From positions 62,001-126,000 of the forward strand of contig NZ_JOJE01000018.1 in NCBI RefSeq assembly GCF_000720255.1: a stretch of 64,000 nt of DNA, given 5' to 3'. Positions 43,301 to 51,341 of this stretch are shown one piece after another. Position numbers and translations under genes: made by a program. Below the pieces are notes generated by a model. That model saw only the letters and a program-made list of their open reading frames with translations, searched no databases and had not been told where the DNA came from. This stretch comes from Streptomyces griseus subsp. griseus. GTDB lineage: Bacteria; Actinomycetota; Actinomycetes; Streptomycetales; Streptomycetaceae. The number at the start of each line of letters is the position of its first letter. Positions within the stretch are counted from its first letter, which is position 1.

Positions 43301-44094
43301 GATGTCCCGGTCGCCTCGCCCGCCGAGTCCCACATCCGCGCCGGCGGCGCCTTGAACACCGTACGGCCACTGCCGTCGATGGCAGTGAGGTTTCCGGCGG
43401 CGCCCTCGTGAACGTCCAGTCCTCGGGCCTTGAGCCCGAAGGTGAGCTTCTTCAGCTCCCCGTTCGCCGCGGCCTGTGGCGTCTTGACGACGAACACCGG
43501 CTGAAAACTCTCCGGGGTCGCGGTCACCTGCAGGTCGACGTCCGGCAGTACGTCGGCGTACACCGCCCTGGGGCCGTCCAACCGCGGTGCCGGAAGCCTG
43601 CCCGGCCACTGGAGTTCCAGCGAGTTTCCCCGGTCATCGATCCGGGCCAGGGGCGCCTTGTCGCCTCCCGCCGAGAAGGCGATCGCCACGGCGGACGCCC
43701 TGGGCCCGACGGAACCATCGGAGCGTTTCTCCAGAGTCGCGTCCGGCGCCTGCCACCCGCCGTCCGGCTTGGCCACGCGTACGGGAACGGCCGACTGCTC
43801 CAGCGTGAAGGTGAACCCGTCGGGGTTGGCGTAGGTCGTGGTGCGATCCGTACGCTCCCCGGTCACCTCCACACGCCGGCCGGACTCCTTGGCCTCGGTC
43901 AGCGCCCGCTGCCCCTCCGTCGGAGGCGCGGACTCCTCCCTCTGAGCATCCGCCGGCGCGGCGGCCACCTGCTGCGCCGGCAGGACGAGCGTCCCCAGCA
44001 GCACGGCCACGGCGGTGGTGGTGGCTCCCGCCCCCCTGCCCCGGCCGCGTCTGAGCCGCCCGACTTTACCTGAATCTCCCCGTGCGCGCCGCAC
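40363..44094 (-). CDS. Large secreted protein with two LamG-like jellyroll domains
   Basis: A 1243-residue exported protein. A basic n-region (residues 1-22), hydrophobic core TTTAVAVLLGTLVLPAQQVA and cleavage near VAA-AP (about 46) form a long signal peptide. A propeptide-like and DNRLRE-like region (about 50-600) contains an NNYYCGPGYVQKLYFEFSPE segment and Cys pairs. A fibronectin-like part (about 600-760) is followed by two LamG/concanavalin-like domains (about 770-970, YTVSIWARVDAG, LYINGKL; and about 1000-1240). LamG proteins of this type commonly sit next to Rhs genes in Streptomyces and may bind carbohydrate or help display the Rhs protein. GTG 44094 follows GGGGGG. No TTA codon was found in it. 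Confidence 0.85.
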   Translation of the reverse strand: MRRARGDSGKVGRLRRGRGRGAGATTTAVAVLLGTLVLPAQQVAAAPADAQREESAPPTEGQRALTEAKESGRRVEVTGERTDRTTTYANPDGFTFTLEQSAVPVRVAKPDGGWQAPDATLEKRSDGSVGPRASAVAIAFSAGGDKAPLARIDDRGNSLELQWPGRLPAPRLDGPRAVYADVLPDVDLQVTATPESFQPVFVVKTPQAAANGELKKLTFGLKARGLDVHEGAAGNLTAIDGSGRTVFKAPPARMWDSAGEATGTSEASGTRTQSVRARALAEETVKPSSDPAETAPSGSGLEPGQGDKVARMDVAVTKNSLSVVPDAAMLARTDAAAFPLFIDPTVTWGESERTLLRSDGYESYGWGNGDDDLGKGVGKCGTWNNYYCGPGYVQKLYFEFSPESLKGKKVLDATFRVTEPWAFQCDPRWVDLVRTNNISSATTWSSRPSELDLMVDRNVSAGRGSLCDPDSPDAPIEFNDNPDETNENLTSTVSNFAAGKFSRLTLEIKAHDESDTGAWKRFKNDAVLAVKFVAVPALPTEVGLVTGNGYVCSTNSADPDVVSDPTPLVQGKPRTASGGSAGASLRIRWRVDKYDGKSWVTAATDLDGPSSGYVGNLVKQSRSLATLQEGVAYRLKALTLSYYEDGSNRQNTGYTTPCYFKVDPTAPKAPQITVGSPYTACTTADCTAHGGPTVKGTFAFKPATGDANNVAYQYRLSSTAAWSADQKGSSVSVGITPPTEGTYRLYVRAKDNVGRYGAQSVVDFLVADGEKPVGRWNFTEADGVAVDAATWDGADNATLTGGAVRDDRGRRGLITHDASGAALETPVTDKGLALDGSTGYAATSSAVLDTSASYTVSIWARVDAGVSHTLTALSQAPDSPSPFTKKYIPFGLSYAAGGADTWSMSVMATDGTLHKASAAQATPRGVWTHVVGVHDAEAKKVSLYINGKLQSTVDAGTAYKGSGPLQIGRGIWADAYTDYFGGSLDEATTWQRALSAEAIADEAKLLTSQSHAGAELVADWNPERGSGTALADTTSGYGRSLMLTGGAALDGEAVVLDGSDGAATAAGPLVDDTGSFTVTTAVELDGKKLAAKDIGYTGQVLGQRTADGSAWGLWYQLTGKETVLDEETAEERTVPVGKWHFGRLNADGKFSSVVSDESAEADSVVRLTGLFDAQAGTIRLYLGHNQNGDELMFTAKAGTGDFAVGRGFTSGAWKHYLPERITDVRVWAGAMASPDQIDALVGD

Positions 44095-44531
44095 AGACCC
44101 CCCAGAGTCACAAGATCTTCAAAAGTTAGCGAGATTCAAACCCTCCTCTTACGTTGCGTCAAGGACTTCTCGCCCTGCGGTAGTTGGGGCTTGCCGCGCC
44201 GTCGTGGCTCGAATACGCCCGCCCTCGGCGGCGCGGCTTCCTCCGGTCGACCGCGGATGGAGGCGATCACCTGAGGCCGGTCGCCGGAGCACGGGCCGCA
44301 GGGGCGCACGGGACCCGGCGCCCACGCTCGCCTTCCTGGCCGAAAAACGCCCTGAGCGGACTCCCCGCACTCTTCATGAGGCTTCACCGCGGCCCACCGC
44401 GAGTGTCGCGATTTCGCCGTACGGCCGTTGACACCTGAGGGGCGTGAGCGCAGACTCACGGCAGTAAAATGAAGATAATTTCACCAGGCGAACGATTCTC
44501 AGGCGAACTCCGTCCTCGAAGGGAACGACCG
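44095..44531. promoter_or_regulatory. Divergent intergenic region, LamG gene and pobA
   Basis: 437 bases without a supported gene. The LamG side is AT-richer (44105-44155) and probably holds its promoter. On the pobA side: TTGACA (44428-44433), dyad CGTGAG-N6-CTCACG (44443-44460), the AT-rich GTAAAATGAAGATAATTTC (44464-44482), and direct repeats CAGGCGAAC at 44485 and 44500 (15-base period). Streptomyces pobA is usually controlled by an IclR-type PobR; the repeats are candidates for its site. Confidence 0.45.
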
Positions 44532-45707
44532 ATGCGCACCACCGTCGGCATCATCGGCGCCGGCCCGGCCGGCCTCCTCCTCGCCCGGCTGCTCCACAAC
44601 GCCGGCATCGACTCGGTCGTCCTGGAGAGCCGCGACCGCGCCTACGTCGAGCACCGGCAGCGGGCCGGGATCCTGGAGCAGGGCACGGTGGACGTGCTGC
44701 GCGCCGCCGGGGCCGGGGACCGCATGGACCGCGAGGGGCTGCGCCACGACGGCATCGAGCTCCGCTTCGACAAGAGGCGTCACCGCGTCGACTTCCCCGC
44801 CCTCACCGGCGGCCGGTCCGTGATGGTCTACGCCCAGACCGAGGTCTGCAAGGACCTCATCGCCCTCCAGCTCAAGGACGGCGGCCCGCTGCTCTTCGAG
44901 GCCGAGGCGCTGGCGGTGGAGGGCGCCGGCACCGACAGCCCGCGCGTCCGGTTCCGGCACGAGGGGGTCGAGGACGTCCTCGACTGTGACTACGTCGTGG
45001 GCTGCGACGGCTTCTGGGGCATCGCCCGGAAGGCGATCCCCGCCGAGCTCACCCGGGTCTTCGAGCGGACCTACCCCTTCGGCTGGCTCGGCATCCTCGC
45101 CGACGTCGCACCCTCGCACGACGAGCTCGTCTACGCCCGCCACGACCGCGGCTTCGCCCTGCTGTCCATGCGCTCCCCGTCCGTCTCCCGCCTCTACCTC
45201 CAGGTCCCCGAGGACACGGACGCGGAGGCGTGGAGCGACGACGCGATCTGGGACGAGCTGGAGCGCCGTTTCGAGACCGCCGACGACTGGCGCCTCGACC
45301 GCGGCCCCATTACCCAGAAGTCGGTCACCCCCATGCGCTCCTACGTCCACGAGCCCATGCGGCACGGTCGGCTCTTCCTCGCCGGGGACGCGGCCCACAT
45401 CGTGCCGCCGACCGGGGCGAAGGGGCTGAACCTCGCCGTCGGGGACGTCGTCACCTTCGCCAGGGCACTCACCCACCAGCAGGAGACGGGGTCGTCCGAC
45501 CTCCTCGACGCCTACTCGCGGACCTGCCTGCGCCGCGTCTGGCAGGCCGAGCGTTTCTCGTACGACATGACCACGCTCCTGCACCGGAGCCCCGGCGCCA
45601 CCCCCTTCGAGGACCGCCTCCAGCTGGCCCGCCTGGAGCGGATCGCCTCCTCGCGCGCCGCCGAGACGGACCTGGCGGAGGGGTACACCGGCTTCCCGTT
45701 CGAGTGA
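44532..45707 (+). CDS. pobA: 4-hydroxybenzoate 3-monooxygenase
   Basis: A 391-residue flavoprotein hydroxylase that converts 4-hydroxybenzoate to protocatechuate, feeding the beta-ketoadipate pathway. FAD-binding GAGPAG at 9-14, RAGILEQGTVDVLR, the DG motif VVGCDGFWGIAR, and the second FAD motif GDAAHIVPPTGAKGLNLA; length equals the family norm. GAAGGGA lies 7 bases before ATG 44532; the upstream part of the frame is regulatory DNA. No pca genes are adjacent. Confidence 0.94.
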   Translation: MRTTVGIIGAGPAGLLLARLLHNAGIDSVVLESRDRAYVEHRQRAGILEQGTVDVLRAAGAGDRMDREGLRHDGIELRFDKRRHRVDFPALTGGRSVMVYAQTEVCKDLIALQLKDGGPLLFEAEALAVEGAGTDSPRVRFRHEGVEDVLDCDYVVGCDGFWGIARKAIPAELTRVFERTYPFGWLGILADVAPSHDELVYARHDRGFALLSMRSPSVSRLYLQVPEDTDAEAWSDDAIWDELERRFETADDWRLDRGPITQKSVTPMRSYVHEPMRHGRLFLAGDAAHIVPPTGAKGLNLAVGDVVTFARALTHQQETGSSDLLDAYSRTCLRRVWQAERFSYDMTTLLHRSPGATPFEDRLQLARLERIASSRAAETDLAEGYTGFPFE

Positions 45708-45899
45708 CCTGATCACCGGCCGGTTCCGGACGTGTCGCGGCTTGGTCATGAATGAGCCCGTACGGTGCCGGGAATCACGCTTCCGCGTAGCGTGTTGCGC
45801 ACATGGCAGGGAAAGATCCTACTCAAGCACTAGGGCCTTTCTTTGCCCTTCCATTACTCTTGAGGCCAAGGCTACGCAGCGTGGCCATGGAGGAGTGAA

Positions 45900-46781
45900 A
45901 TGAGGAGCAGCAACCCGGTCTTCTCGCGACGGGGGTTCAGCCGCGACAACGGCTACGCGGGCTTCAACACCGCGCCGCAGGCCGGGGGCGCCGCCGTCGG
46001 AACGCAGGGCAACCCGTACGCCCAGCCGACCGGCAACCCGTACGCGCAGAACCCGTACGCCCAGCAGTACGGCGCGCCACCGCAGGCCCCGGCCACCACC
46101 GGCCGCATGACGATCGACGACGTCGTCCTGCGCACCGGCACCACGCTCGGTGTGCTCATCGTCACCGCCGCGCTCGCCTGGGCGCTGCTGCCGGTGGACG
46201 AGGCCAACATCAACCGGTCCTACGGCATCGGTATCGGCGCCGCGCTGATCGGCATGGTCCTGGCGCTGGTGCAGTCCTTCAAGCGCAAGGCCTCGCCGGC
46301 GCTGATCCTGACCTACGCGGCGTTCGAGGGCGTGTTCCTCGGCGTCATCTCCAACATCGTCGACAACCGCATCGCCGACGGTGCGGCCATGCAGGCCGTG
46401 ATCGGCACGATGGCGGTGTTCGCCGGTGTGCTGGTGGCGTACAAGGCGGGATGGATCCGCGTCAACCGCCGCTTCTACGGCTTCGTGATGGCGGCCGCGC
46501 TCGGCTTCGTGCTGCTGATGGCGGTGAACCTGCTGTTCGCCGTGTTCGGCGGCGGTGACGGCCTCGGCTTCCGCAGCGGTGCGATGGGTGTCTTCTTCGG
46601 CGTCATCGGCATCCTGCTCGGTGCCTGCTTCCTCGCCCTGGACTTCAAGCAGGTCGAGGACGGCGTCGCCTACGGTGCCCCGCGCGAGGAGGCGTGGCTG
46701 GCGGCCTTCGGCCTGACGCTCACGCTCGTGTGGATCTACATGGAGTTCCTGAGGCTCCTCTCGATCCTCAACAGCGACTGA
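45900..46781 (+). CDS. Bax inhibitor-1/YccA family membrane protein
   Basis: A 293-residue protein with a cytoplasmic N-terminus of NPYAQ-type repeats (residues 35-60: GNPYAQPTGNPYAQNPYAQQ), then about seven transmembrane helices from residue 75 to 290. The fold and the conserved acidic residues near the last helices (ALDFKQVEDGVAYGAP) match the actinobacterial BI-1/YbhL-like family, related to pH-dependent calcium-leak channels. The physiological role in Streptomyces is not known. GGAGGAG precedes the ATG. Ends before a strong double hairpin. Confidence 0.88.
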   Translation: MRSSNPVFSRRGFSRDNGYAGFNTAPQAGGAAVGTQGNPYAQPTGNPYAQNPYAQQYGAPPQAPATTGRMTIDDVVLRTGTTLGVLIVTAALAWALLPVDEANINRSYGIGIGAALIGMVLALVQSFKRKASPALILTYAAFEGVFLGVISNIVDNRIADGAAMQAVIGTMAVFAGVLVAYKAGWIRVNRRFYGFVMAAALGFVLLMAVNLLFAVFGGGDGLGFRSGAMGVFFGVIGILLGACFLALDFKQVEDGVAYGAPREEAWLAAFGLTLTLVWIYMEFLRLLSILNSD

Positions 46782-46782
46782 T

Positions 46783-46850
46783 CCACGTCGGCGGTAATCC
46801 GCCGGACGTGGAGCACCGAAGGGCCCCGGGAGCTTCTCCCGGGGCCCTTC
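46783..46850. terminator. Two consecutive hairpins after the BI-1 gene
   Basis: First 46783-46811 (12 bp with one bulge, loop TAAT), then a perfect 15-bp stem 46818-46832 with 46836-46850, loop CTT. Probably a bidirectional terminator with the convergent gene at 46892. Confidence 0.88.
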
Positions 46851-46891
46851 GCGTTGTTGCCGCCGTTCTGTGTCCGTCTCCAGGTGCGCGC

Positions 46892-47122
46892 CTAGAGCAG
46901 TTTGCGCGCGGCCCTCCTCAAGTCGTACTCGTGGACGATCGCCTTCGCGTGGCCGTACGCGAGGTTGTGTTCGTGGCGGAGCCAGCTGACCTTCTCCTCG
47001 AAGCGGAAGAGAGCCGGGCCGTCTTCGACGGTGCGCAGCCAGTCGGCGACTTCACGACCGGTGCAGTGGGGGATGCGGGCGAGCATGTTGCGGTGGGTCT
47101 CCTCGGAGAAGACTTGGGACAT
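46892..47122 (-). CDS. DUF4287-type small conserved protein
   Basis: A 76-residue protein, MSQVFSEETHRNMLARIPHC at the start, then WLRTVEDGP and LRHEHNLAYGHAKAIVHEYD, which matches the actinobacterial DUF4287 family. Function unknown. GGAGG lies 5 bases before ATG 47122; the TTG start 18 bases upstream is less likely. Confidence 0.82.
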   Translation of the reverse strand: MSQVFSEETHRNMLARIPHCTGREVADWLRTVEDGPALFRFEEKVSWLRHEHNLAYGHAKAIVHEYDLRRAARKLL

Positions 47123-47222
47123 CGGCGCCTCCGGACGCAATGGGATGTAAGCCGGTCCTTCAGGTCACGGTGCCTGAGCGTTCGCGTATTGGCAACAGTC
47201 CGGGGACGAGTACGCTCACCGC

Positions 47223-47534
47223 GTGGTGGATACGACGCGTCTGAGCCGAGCAGTGGATCACTTCGCCGACCGGTTGCGGGCGGCGCCGCAGAGCCGGTTG
47301 CAGAGAGGGGCCGCGGCGGAGGCGCTGGGGCTGGCGAGGGAGTTGGCCCGGTGGGCGCAGAAGGTGGAGTCGCCGGAGGTGGAGCCTCGGGAGATGCCGG
47401 ATGCGGGAATGTTTGCGGCTGCGGATCAGATCACTGTGGCGGGGCATGATCTGGCGGTTGTGCTGCGGGACGAGGGTGAGGTGTCCGAGGCGGTGCGGAT
47501 CGTGGAGGAGGCGCAGCGGAGGGCGGGGGTTTGA
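47223..47534 (+). CDS. Conserved hypothetical protein (103 aa)
   Basis: A mostly helical, soluble protein (SRAVDHFADRLRAAPQSRLQ; GHDLAVVLRDEGEVSEAVRI). I recognise no functional family. TACGCT (47211-47216) ends 6 bases before GTG 47223, the leaderless geometry seen in several genes of this window. Divergent from the DUF4287 gene with about 100 bases between. Confidence 0.75.
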   Translation: MVDTTRLSRAVDHFADRLRAAPQSRLQRGAAAEALGLARELARWAQKVESPEVEPREMPDAGMFAAADQITVAGHDLAVVLRDEGEVSEAVRIVEEAQRRAGV

Positions 47535-47647
47535 GGGTGCGGCGGCCGCGCGTTGTGTGTGGCGTGTCGCGCCCACGCGGCGGAGCCGCATGTCGGAACA
47601 GCCCCGCGCCCCTGAAGGGGCGCACCCTTACCCGGCGCCTTCAGTGA

Positions 47648-48427
47648 CTACAGCGACGCTATGACCCTGTCCGCCAGGATGTAGACGTTCTCCTCGCCGC
47701 ACTCGAAGGTGAGGGTGTACGCGCCCGAGATGCCGGAGCCGCCGAGGAGGACCGGGGTTTCGCCGGCGGTGAGAGCGGCGGCGAGGCGGTCCGCCGTTTC
47801 GCGGTGGCCCGGGGTCATGCAGAGCGTGGTGCCGTCGGCGAAGACGTAGACGTCGAGGGTGCCGAGGGGGCCGGGGCGGACGTCGGTCAGTTCGACACGG
47901 GACGCGGCCAGCTCCTCGAGGGTCGCGACGGTGCGCTCGTGGTCGTTCGCGGCCGGTGACTGGACCGGCACGAAGTCCGGGTGGGAGGGGTGGCGGCGGC
48001 GGGCCGCGGCCAGCTCCGGGGACTCGTCGGTGTCCGCGGTCGGCTCGGCCACCGGCTCCAGGCCCACGAAATCGGCCTGACGGGGCAGGAACAGCTCGCT
48101 GTCCGGCAGGCCCAGCAGGGACGGCGCGTCCGAGGCGTCACGGGCCTCCTGGGCCGCCCAGAACGCCCGCGCTTCCGCCAGCTCGCGCTCACGCTCCTCG
48201 GCGAGGGCCTCGGCCACGGCGGCGCGTATCTCCTCGGTGTCAGCGGTGCGGCGAGCGGCCGGTACGAGTCCGCGGGTCGCGGCGGCGTGATGCGCGGCGT
48301 CCGCGGCGAGCTGCGTGTGCAGGGCCGCCACCTGTCGGCGCAACAGCATGAGGGTGCGCAGGACGGCGACGCCCACGGCGCCGGTGGCGGCCGTGGTGAC
48401 CAGCAAGGCGATCGGCATGGCGCTCAC
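47648..48427 (-). CDS. Membrane-anchored conserved protein of unknown function
   Basis: A 259-residue protein with one N-terminal transmembrane helix (residues 3-27), a charged helical region (about 28-100: EEIRAAVAEALAEERERELA), a Pro/Ala-rich stretch, and a C-terminal domain (about 170-259, RVELTDVRPGPLGTLDVYVFADGTTL) of beta character. No catalytic motif is seen. GTG 48427 follows GGGAG by 8 bases; ATG 48418 is possible. A 27-bp inverted repeat lies upstream. Confidence 0.78.
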   Translation of the reverse strand: MSAMPIALLVTTAATGAVGVAVLRTLMLLRRQVAALHTQLAADAAHHAAATRGLVPAARRTADTEEIRAAVAEALAEERERELAEARAFWAAQEARDASDAPSLLGLPDSELFLPRQADFVGLEPVAEPTADTDESPELAAARRRHPSHPDFVPVQSPAANDHERTVATLEELAASRVELTDVRPGPLGTLDVYVFADGTTLCMTPGHRETADRLAAALTAGETPVLLGGSGISGAYTLTFECGEENVYILADRVIASL

Positions 48428-48469
48428 TGACGTACTCCCGGTTCAAAGTCGACCCCCGACTTCCTACAT

Positions 48470-48496
48470 CAGCTTGAAGGGTGGACTATCAAGCTG
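48470..48496. promoter_or_regulatory. Perfect dyad upstream of the 48427 gene
   Basis: CAGCTTGA-N11-TCAAGCTG. Read on the minus strand it covers GATAGT, a possible -10. Candidate operator. Confidence 0.5.
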
Positions 48497-48623
48497 TCAG
48501 TGCGTAACGTCACGAAACGGACAGGCCCTTGGGGGTTGCGTCCCGTGCGAAGCACCGTTGACCTGCGTGGATCCCTTCCGTTAGGGAGATAGGTCACATC
48601 CTGGGGGAGATTGGATCACAAAA

Positions 48624-48660
48624 CGGCCCAGAATCCGGGTGCTTCCCGGACTCTGGGCCG
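48624..48660 (-). terminator. Terminator of the thiolase gene
   Basis: A 16-bp stem with one mismatch and 5-base loop; on the minus strand it is followed by GTTTTGTGATC, giving a T-run. Confidence 0.85.
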
Positions 48661-48699
48661 TGGGATCACGATGGGTGCCGCGACGGCTACCCAGGGGGG

Positions 48700-49920
48700 T
48701 CAGCTCAGGCGCTCGATGACCATCGCCATGCCCTGGCCGCCGCCCACGCACATCGTCTCCAGGCCGAACTGCTTGTCGTGGAACTGGAGGGAGTTGATGA
48801 GCGTGCCGGTGATGCGGGCACCCGTCATGCCGAAGGGGTGGCCGACGGCGATGGCGCCGCCGTTGACGTTCAGCTTGTCGAGGTCGATGCCGAGGTCGCG
48901 GTAGGACGGGATCACCTGGGCGGCGAACGCCTCGTTGATCTCGACCAGGTCGATGTCGTCGATGGTGAGGCCGGCCCGGCGCAGGGCCTGCTGGGACGCC
49001 TCGACCGGGCCGAGACCCATGATCTCGGGGGAGAGGCCGGAGACGCCGGTCGACACGATGCGGGCGAGCGGTGTGAGACCCAGCTCGCGGGCCTTGGTGT
49101 CGCTCATGATGACGACCGCGGCGGCGCCGTCGTTCAGCGGGCAGCAGTTGCCGGCGGTGACCAGGCCGTCGGGGCGGAAGACCGGCTTGAGGCCCGCCAC
49201 GCCCTCCATGGTCACGCCGGCGCGCGGGCCGTCGTCCTTGCTGACGACGGTGCCGTCGGGGAGGGTCACCGGGGTGATCTCGCGCTCCCAGAAGCCGTTC
49301 TTGATGGCTTCCTCGGCGAGGTTCTGGGAGCGGACGCCGAACTCGTCCATGTCCTGCCGGGTGACGCCCTTGGTGCGAGCGAGGTTTTCGGCGGTCTGGC
49401 CCATCGCGATGTACGGGTCGGGGAGGAGGCCGTCCTCACGCGGGTCGTGCCAGGTGGTGCCCTCCTGCTCCGCGACGGCCGCGGTACGGGCCTCGGCCTC
49501 GGCGAACAGCGGGTTGCGCGTGTCGGGCAGGCTGTCGGAGTTGCCCTTGGTGTAGCGGGAGACCATCTCGACACCGGCCGAGATGAACACGTCGCCCTCG
49601 CCGGCCTTGATGGCGTGCAGGGCCATGCGGCTGGTCTGCAGGGACGAGGAACAGTAACGGGTGATCGTGCAGCCCGGCAGGTGGTCCATGCCCATCTGCA
49701 CGGCGACGATACGGCCGAGGTTGTTGCCCTGCTCGCCGCCGGGCAGACCGCAGCCGAGCATCAGGTCCTCGATGTCCCTCGGGTCCAGCTCGGGGACTTT
49801 CGCGAGGGCCGCCTGGATGATCGTGGCGGTGAGGTCGTCCGGGCGCAGGTCCTTCAGGGAGCCCTTGAAAGCGCGCCCGATGGGGGAGCGGGCGGTCGAG
49901 ACGATCACGGCTTCGGGCAT
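48700..49920 (-). CDS. Acetyl-CoA C-acyltransferase (thiolase)
   Basis: A 406-residue thiolase. The nucleophile is Cys90 in RYCSSSLQ, with [20 protein letters not shown] and the C-terminal general-base loop [10 protein letters not shown]. It joins or cleaves acyl-CoA with acetyl-CoA; the sequence [14 protein letters not shown] and the length fit FadA/PhaA-like degradative thiolases. The gene stands alone with its own terminator, and a palindromic AAGCGCTT site lies upstream, suggesting TetR-type fatty-acid control. ATG 49920 with GGAG 5 bases upstream was chosen over GTG 49923. Confidence 0.94.
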   Translation of the reverse strand: MPEAVIVSTARSPIGRAFKGSLKDLRPDDLTATIIQAALAKVPELDPRDIEDLMLGCGLPGGEQGNNLGRIVAVQMGMDHLPGCTITRYCSSSLQTSRMALHAIKAGEGDVFISAGVEMVSRYTKGNSDSLPDTRNPLFAEAEARTAAVAEQEGTTWHDPREDGLLPDPYIAMGQTAENLARTKGVTRQDMDEFGVRSQNLAEEAIKNGFWEREITPVTLPDGTVVSKDDGPRAGVTMEGVAGLKPVFRPDGLVTAGNCCPLNDGAAAVVIMSDTKARELGLTPLARIVSTGVSGLSPEIMGLGPVEASQQALRRAGLTIDDIDLVEINEAFAAQVIPSYRDLGIDLDKLNVNGGAIAVGHPFGMTGARITGTLINSLQFHDKQFGLETMCVGGGQGMAMVIERLS

Positions 49921-50025
49921 CACGGCTCCATTGACGTACGGGGGGTTCGGGCAGGGCTGTGCTTGGCAAGTTACCCGTACGTATGGCCCGGGTCACGAGC
50001 CAGAGGGTGTGACTCAGACCGCAGT

Positions 50026-50043
50026 TTACTAAGCGCTTGCTTT
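50026..50043. promoter_or_regulatory. Candidate TetR-type operator upstream of the thiolase
   Basis: TTTACTAAGCGCTTGCTT, with the palindromic core AAGCGCTT at 50031-50038, about 110 bases before the thiolase start. It resembles acyl-CoA-responsive TetR sites; the assignment is tentative. Confidence 0.4.
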
Positions 50044-50090
50044 TTGCCTCCGGCGGTTGAGCCGAAGGGCGCGGTCGGTGGGGCTGCCGG

Positions 50091-50159
50091 TCCCTGGGGG
50101 CTGCGCCCCCAGACCCCCGTCGGCCTGAACGGCCTCGTCCTCAAACGCCGGACGGGCTG
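50091..50159. repeat. Dispersed intergenic repeat, copy 2 (inverted)
   Basis: Reverse complement of the element at 1161-1232, ending GGACGGGCTG, with the hairpin CTGGGGGC-TGC-GCCCCCAG at 50094-50112. It directly abuts the end of the SGNH hydrolase gene. Confidence 0.75.
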
Positions 50160-50166
50160 CTGATGC

Positions 50167-51192
50167 TCAGGGAGACTGAGTCGCAGGCGCCGGCTCCACC
50201 TCCGGCACCCGCCGACGCCGCCGCCTCTTGAGCAGTGCCCAAGGCCCCCGGGGACCGCTCGGCATCGCCGCCGCCACCTCCGTGCCCGCCTCCGACGCCG
50301 CCTCCGCCGCCGCTCGGGCCACCGGCAGGAATCCCTCGCGGCGGAAGACGTCCGGCCGCTCCTCCTCCGCCGGCCACAGGCCGAGCGCCGCGCACACCGT
50401 CGGCAGGACCGCCATCGCCGCCGTCGCGTACCCCTCCGCCGAGGGGTGGTAGTTGTCCGGCCCGAACAGCTCGCGCGGGTTCGCCGCGAACTCCGGGCCC
50501 AGCAGGTCGCCCAGGGACACGGTGCGGCCGCCCTGCTCGACCACTCCGATCGTCTGGGCGGCCGCCAGCTGGCGGGAGGCTCTGCGGGCCAGCCAGCGCA
50601 GGGGCTGCTGGACCAGCTCGATCGTGCCGAGGTCGGGACAGGTGCCGACCACCACCTCCGCGCCGGCCGTCCGCAGCCGCCGTACCGCCGTCGCCAGATA
50701 GCGCACGGAGCGGGTCGGGGGGATGCGGTGCGTGACGTCGTTCGCGCCGACCATGATCACGCAGACGTCGGGCACCGGGCCCGGCCCCGTCAGCACCTCG
50801 GCCACCTGGCGCTCCAGGTCGTCGGACTGCGCCCCGGGCAGGGCGACGTTGCTCAGCTCCACCGGACGTTCCGCCACCGCCGCGAGCCCCGACGCCAGCA
50901 GCGCCCCCGGCGTCTGACCGGCCCGGTGGACGCCCTGGCCGGCGGCCGTGGAGTCACCCAGCATCGTCAGCCGCAGCGGGGGCTCCGTGGGCGTCGCGTA
51001 CCCGGGGCCGTACAGCCCCTGCGCGTTGGGTACGTGCGGAAGCGTGCCGTTGCCCACCTGGCGGCGGGCCAGCTGCACCTCGGCCAGCACCAGGCCGACC
51101 ACCGCCGCCCCGGCCAGACCGATGCCGCCACCGCCGTACGCCGCGCCGGCCGCGATGCGCCGGGCCACCCGCGCCCTCGACATGCTGCTCAT
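50167..51192 (-). CDS. SGNH/GDSL-type hydrolase, membrane-anchored
   Basis: A 341-residue protein with one N-terminal transmembrane segment (about residues 15-38), then an SGNH esterase/lipase fold: block I LTMLGDSTAAG with Ser81, block II Gly in SNVALPGAQSDD, block III GANDVTHR with Asn, and block V DNYHPS with Asp/His. It is probably an extracytoplasmic ester hydrolase or deacetylase. The tail is Arg-rich (LLKRRRRRRVPE). ATG 51192 is the likely start; ATG 51183 is possible, and both are poorly spaced from the GGAGG upstream. Divergent from cystathionine beta-synthase. Confidence 0.88.
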   Translation of the reverse strand: MSSMSRARVARRIAAGAAYGGGGIGLAGAAVVGLVLAEVQLARRQVGNGTLPHVPNAQGLYGPGYATPTEPPLRLTMLGDSTAAGQGVHRAGQTPGALLASGLAAVAERPVELSNVALPGAQSDDLERQVAEVLTGPGPVPDVCVIMVGANDVTHRIPPTRSVRYLATAVRRLRTAGAEVVVGTCPDLGTIELVQQPLRWLARRASRQLAAAQTIGVVEQGGRTVSLGDLLGPEFAANPRELFGPDNYHPSAEGYATAAMAVLPTVCAALGLWPAEEERPDVFRREGFLPVARAAAEAASEAGTEVAAAMPSGPRGPWALLKRRRRRRVPEVEPAPATQSP

Positions 51193-51341
51193 ACGTCGCC
51201 GCCACCTCCTCGTAGCCGTACAACCACTCCTTGCCCCGTACCGACCGTGGGTCAATCTCAACGGGGAGTGAAGGACACCGGCGGGCCGTAGGCTGGCGGC
51301 ACCAACTACGACCACTTTTTTGCAAGCATCCGGAGACAACG

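Noticed and set aside
40273..44073. 1266-codon plus-strand frame opposite the LamG gene
   Set aside because: Shadow frame; signal peptide and LamG motifs belong to the minus strand.
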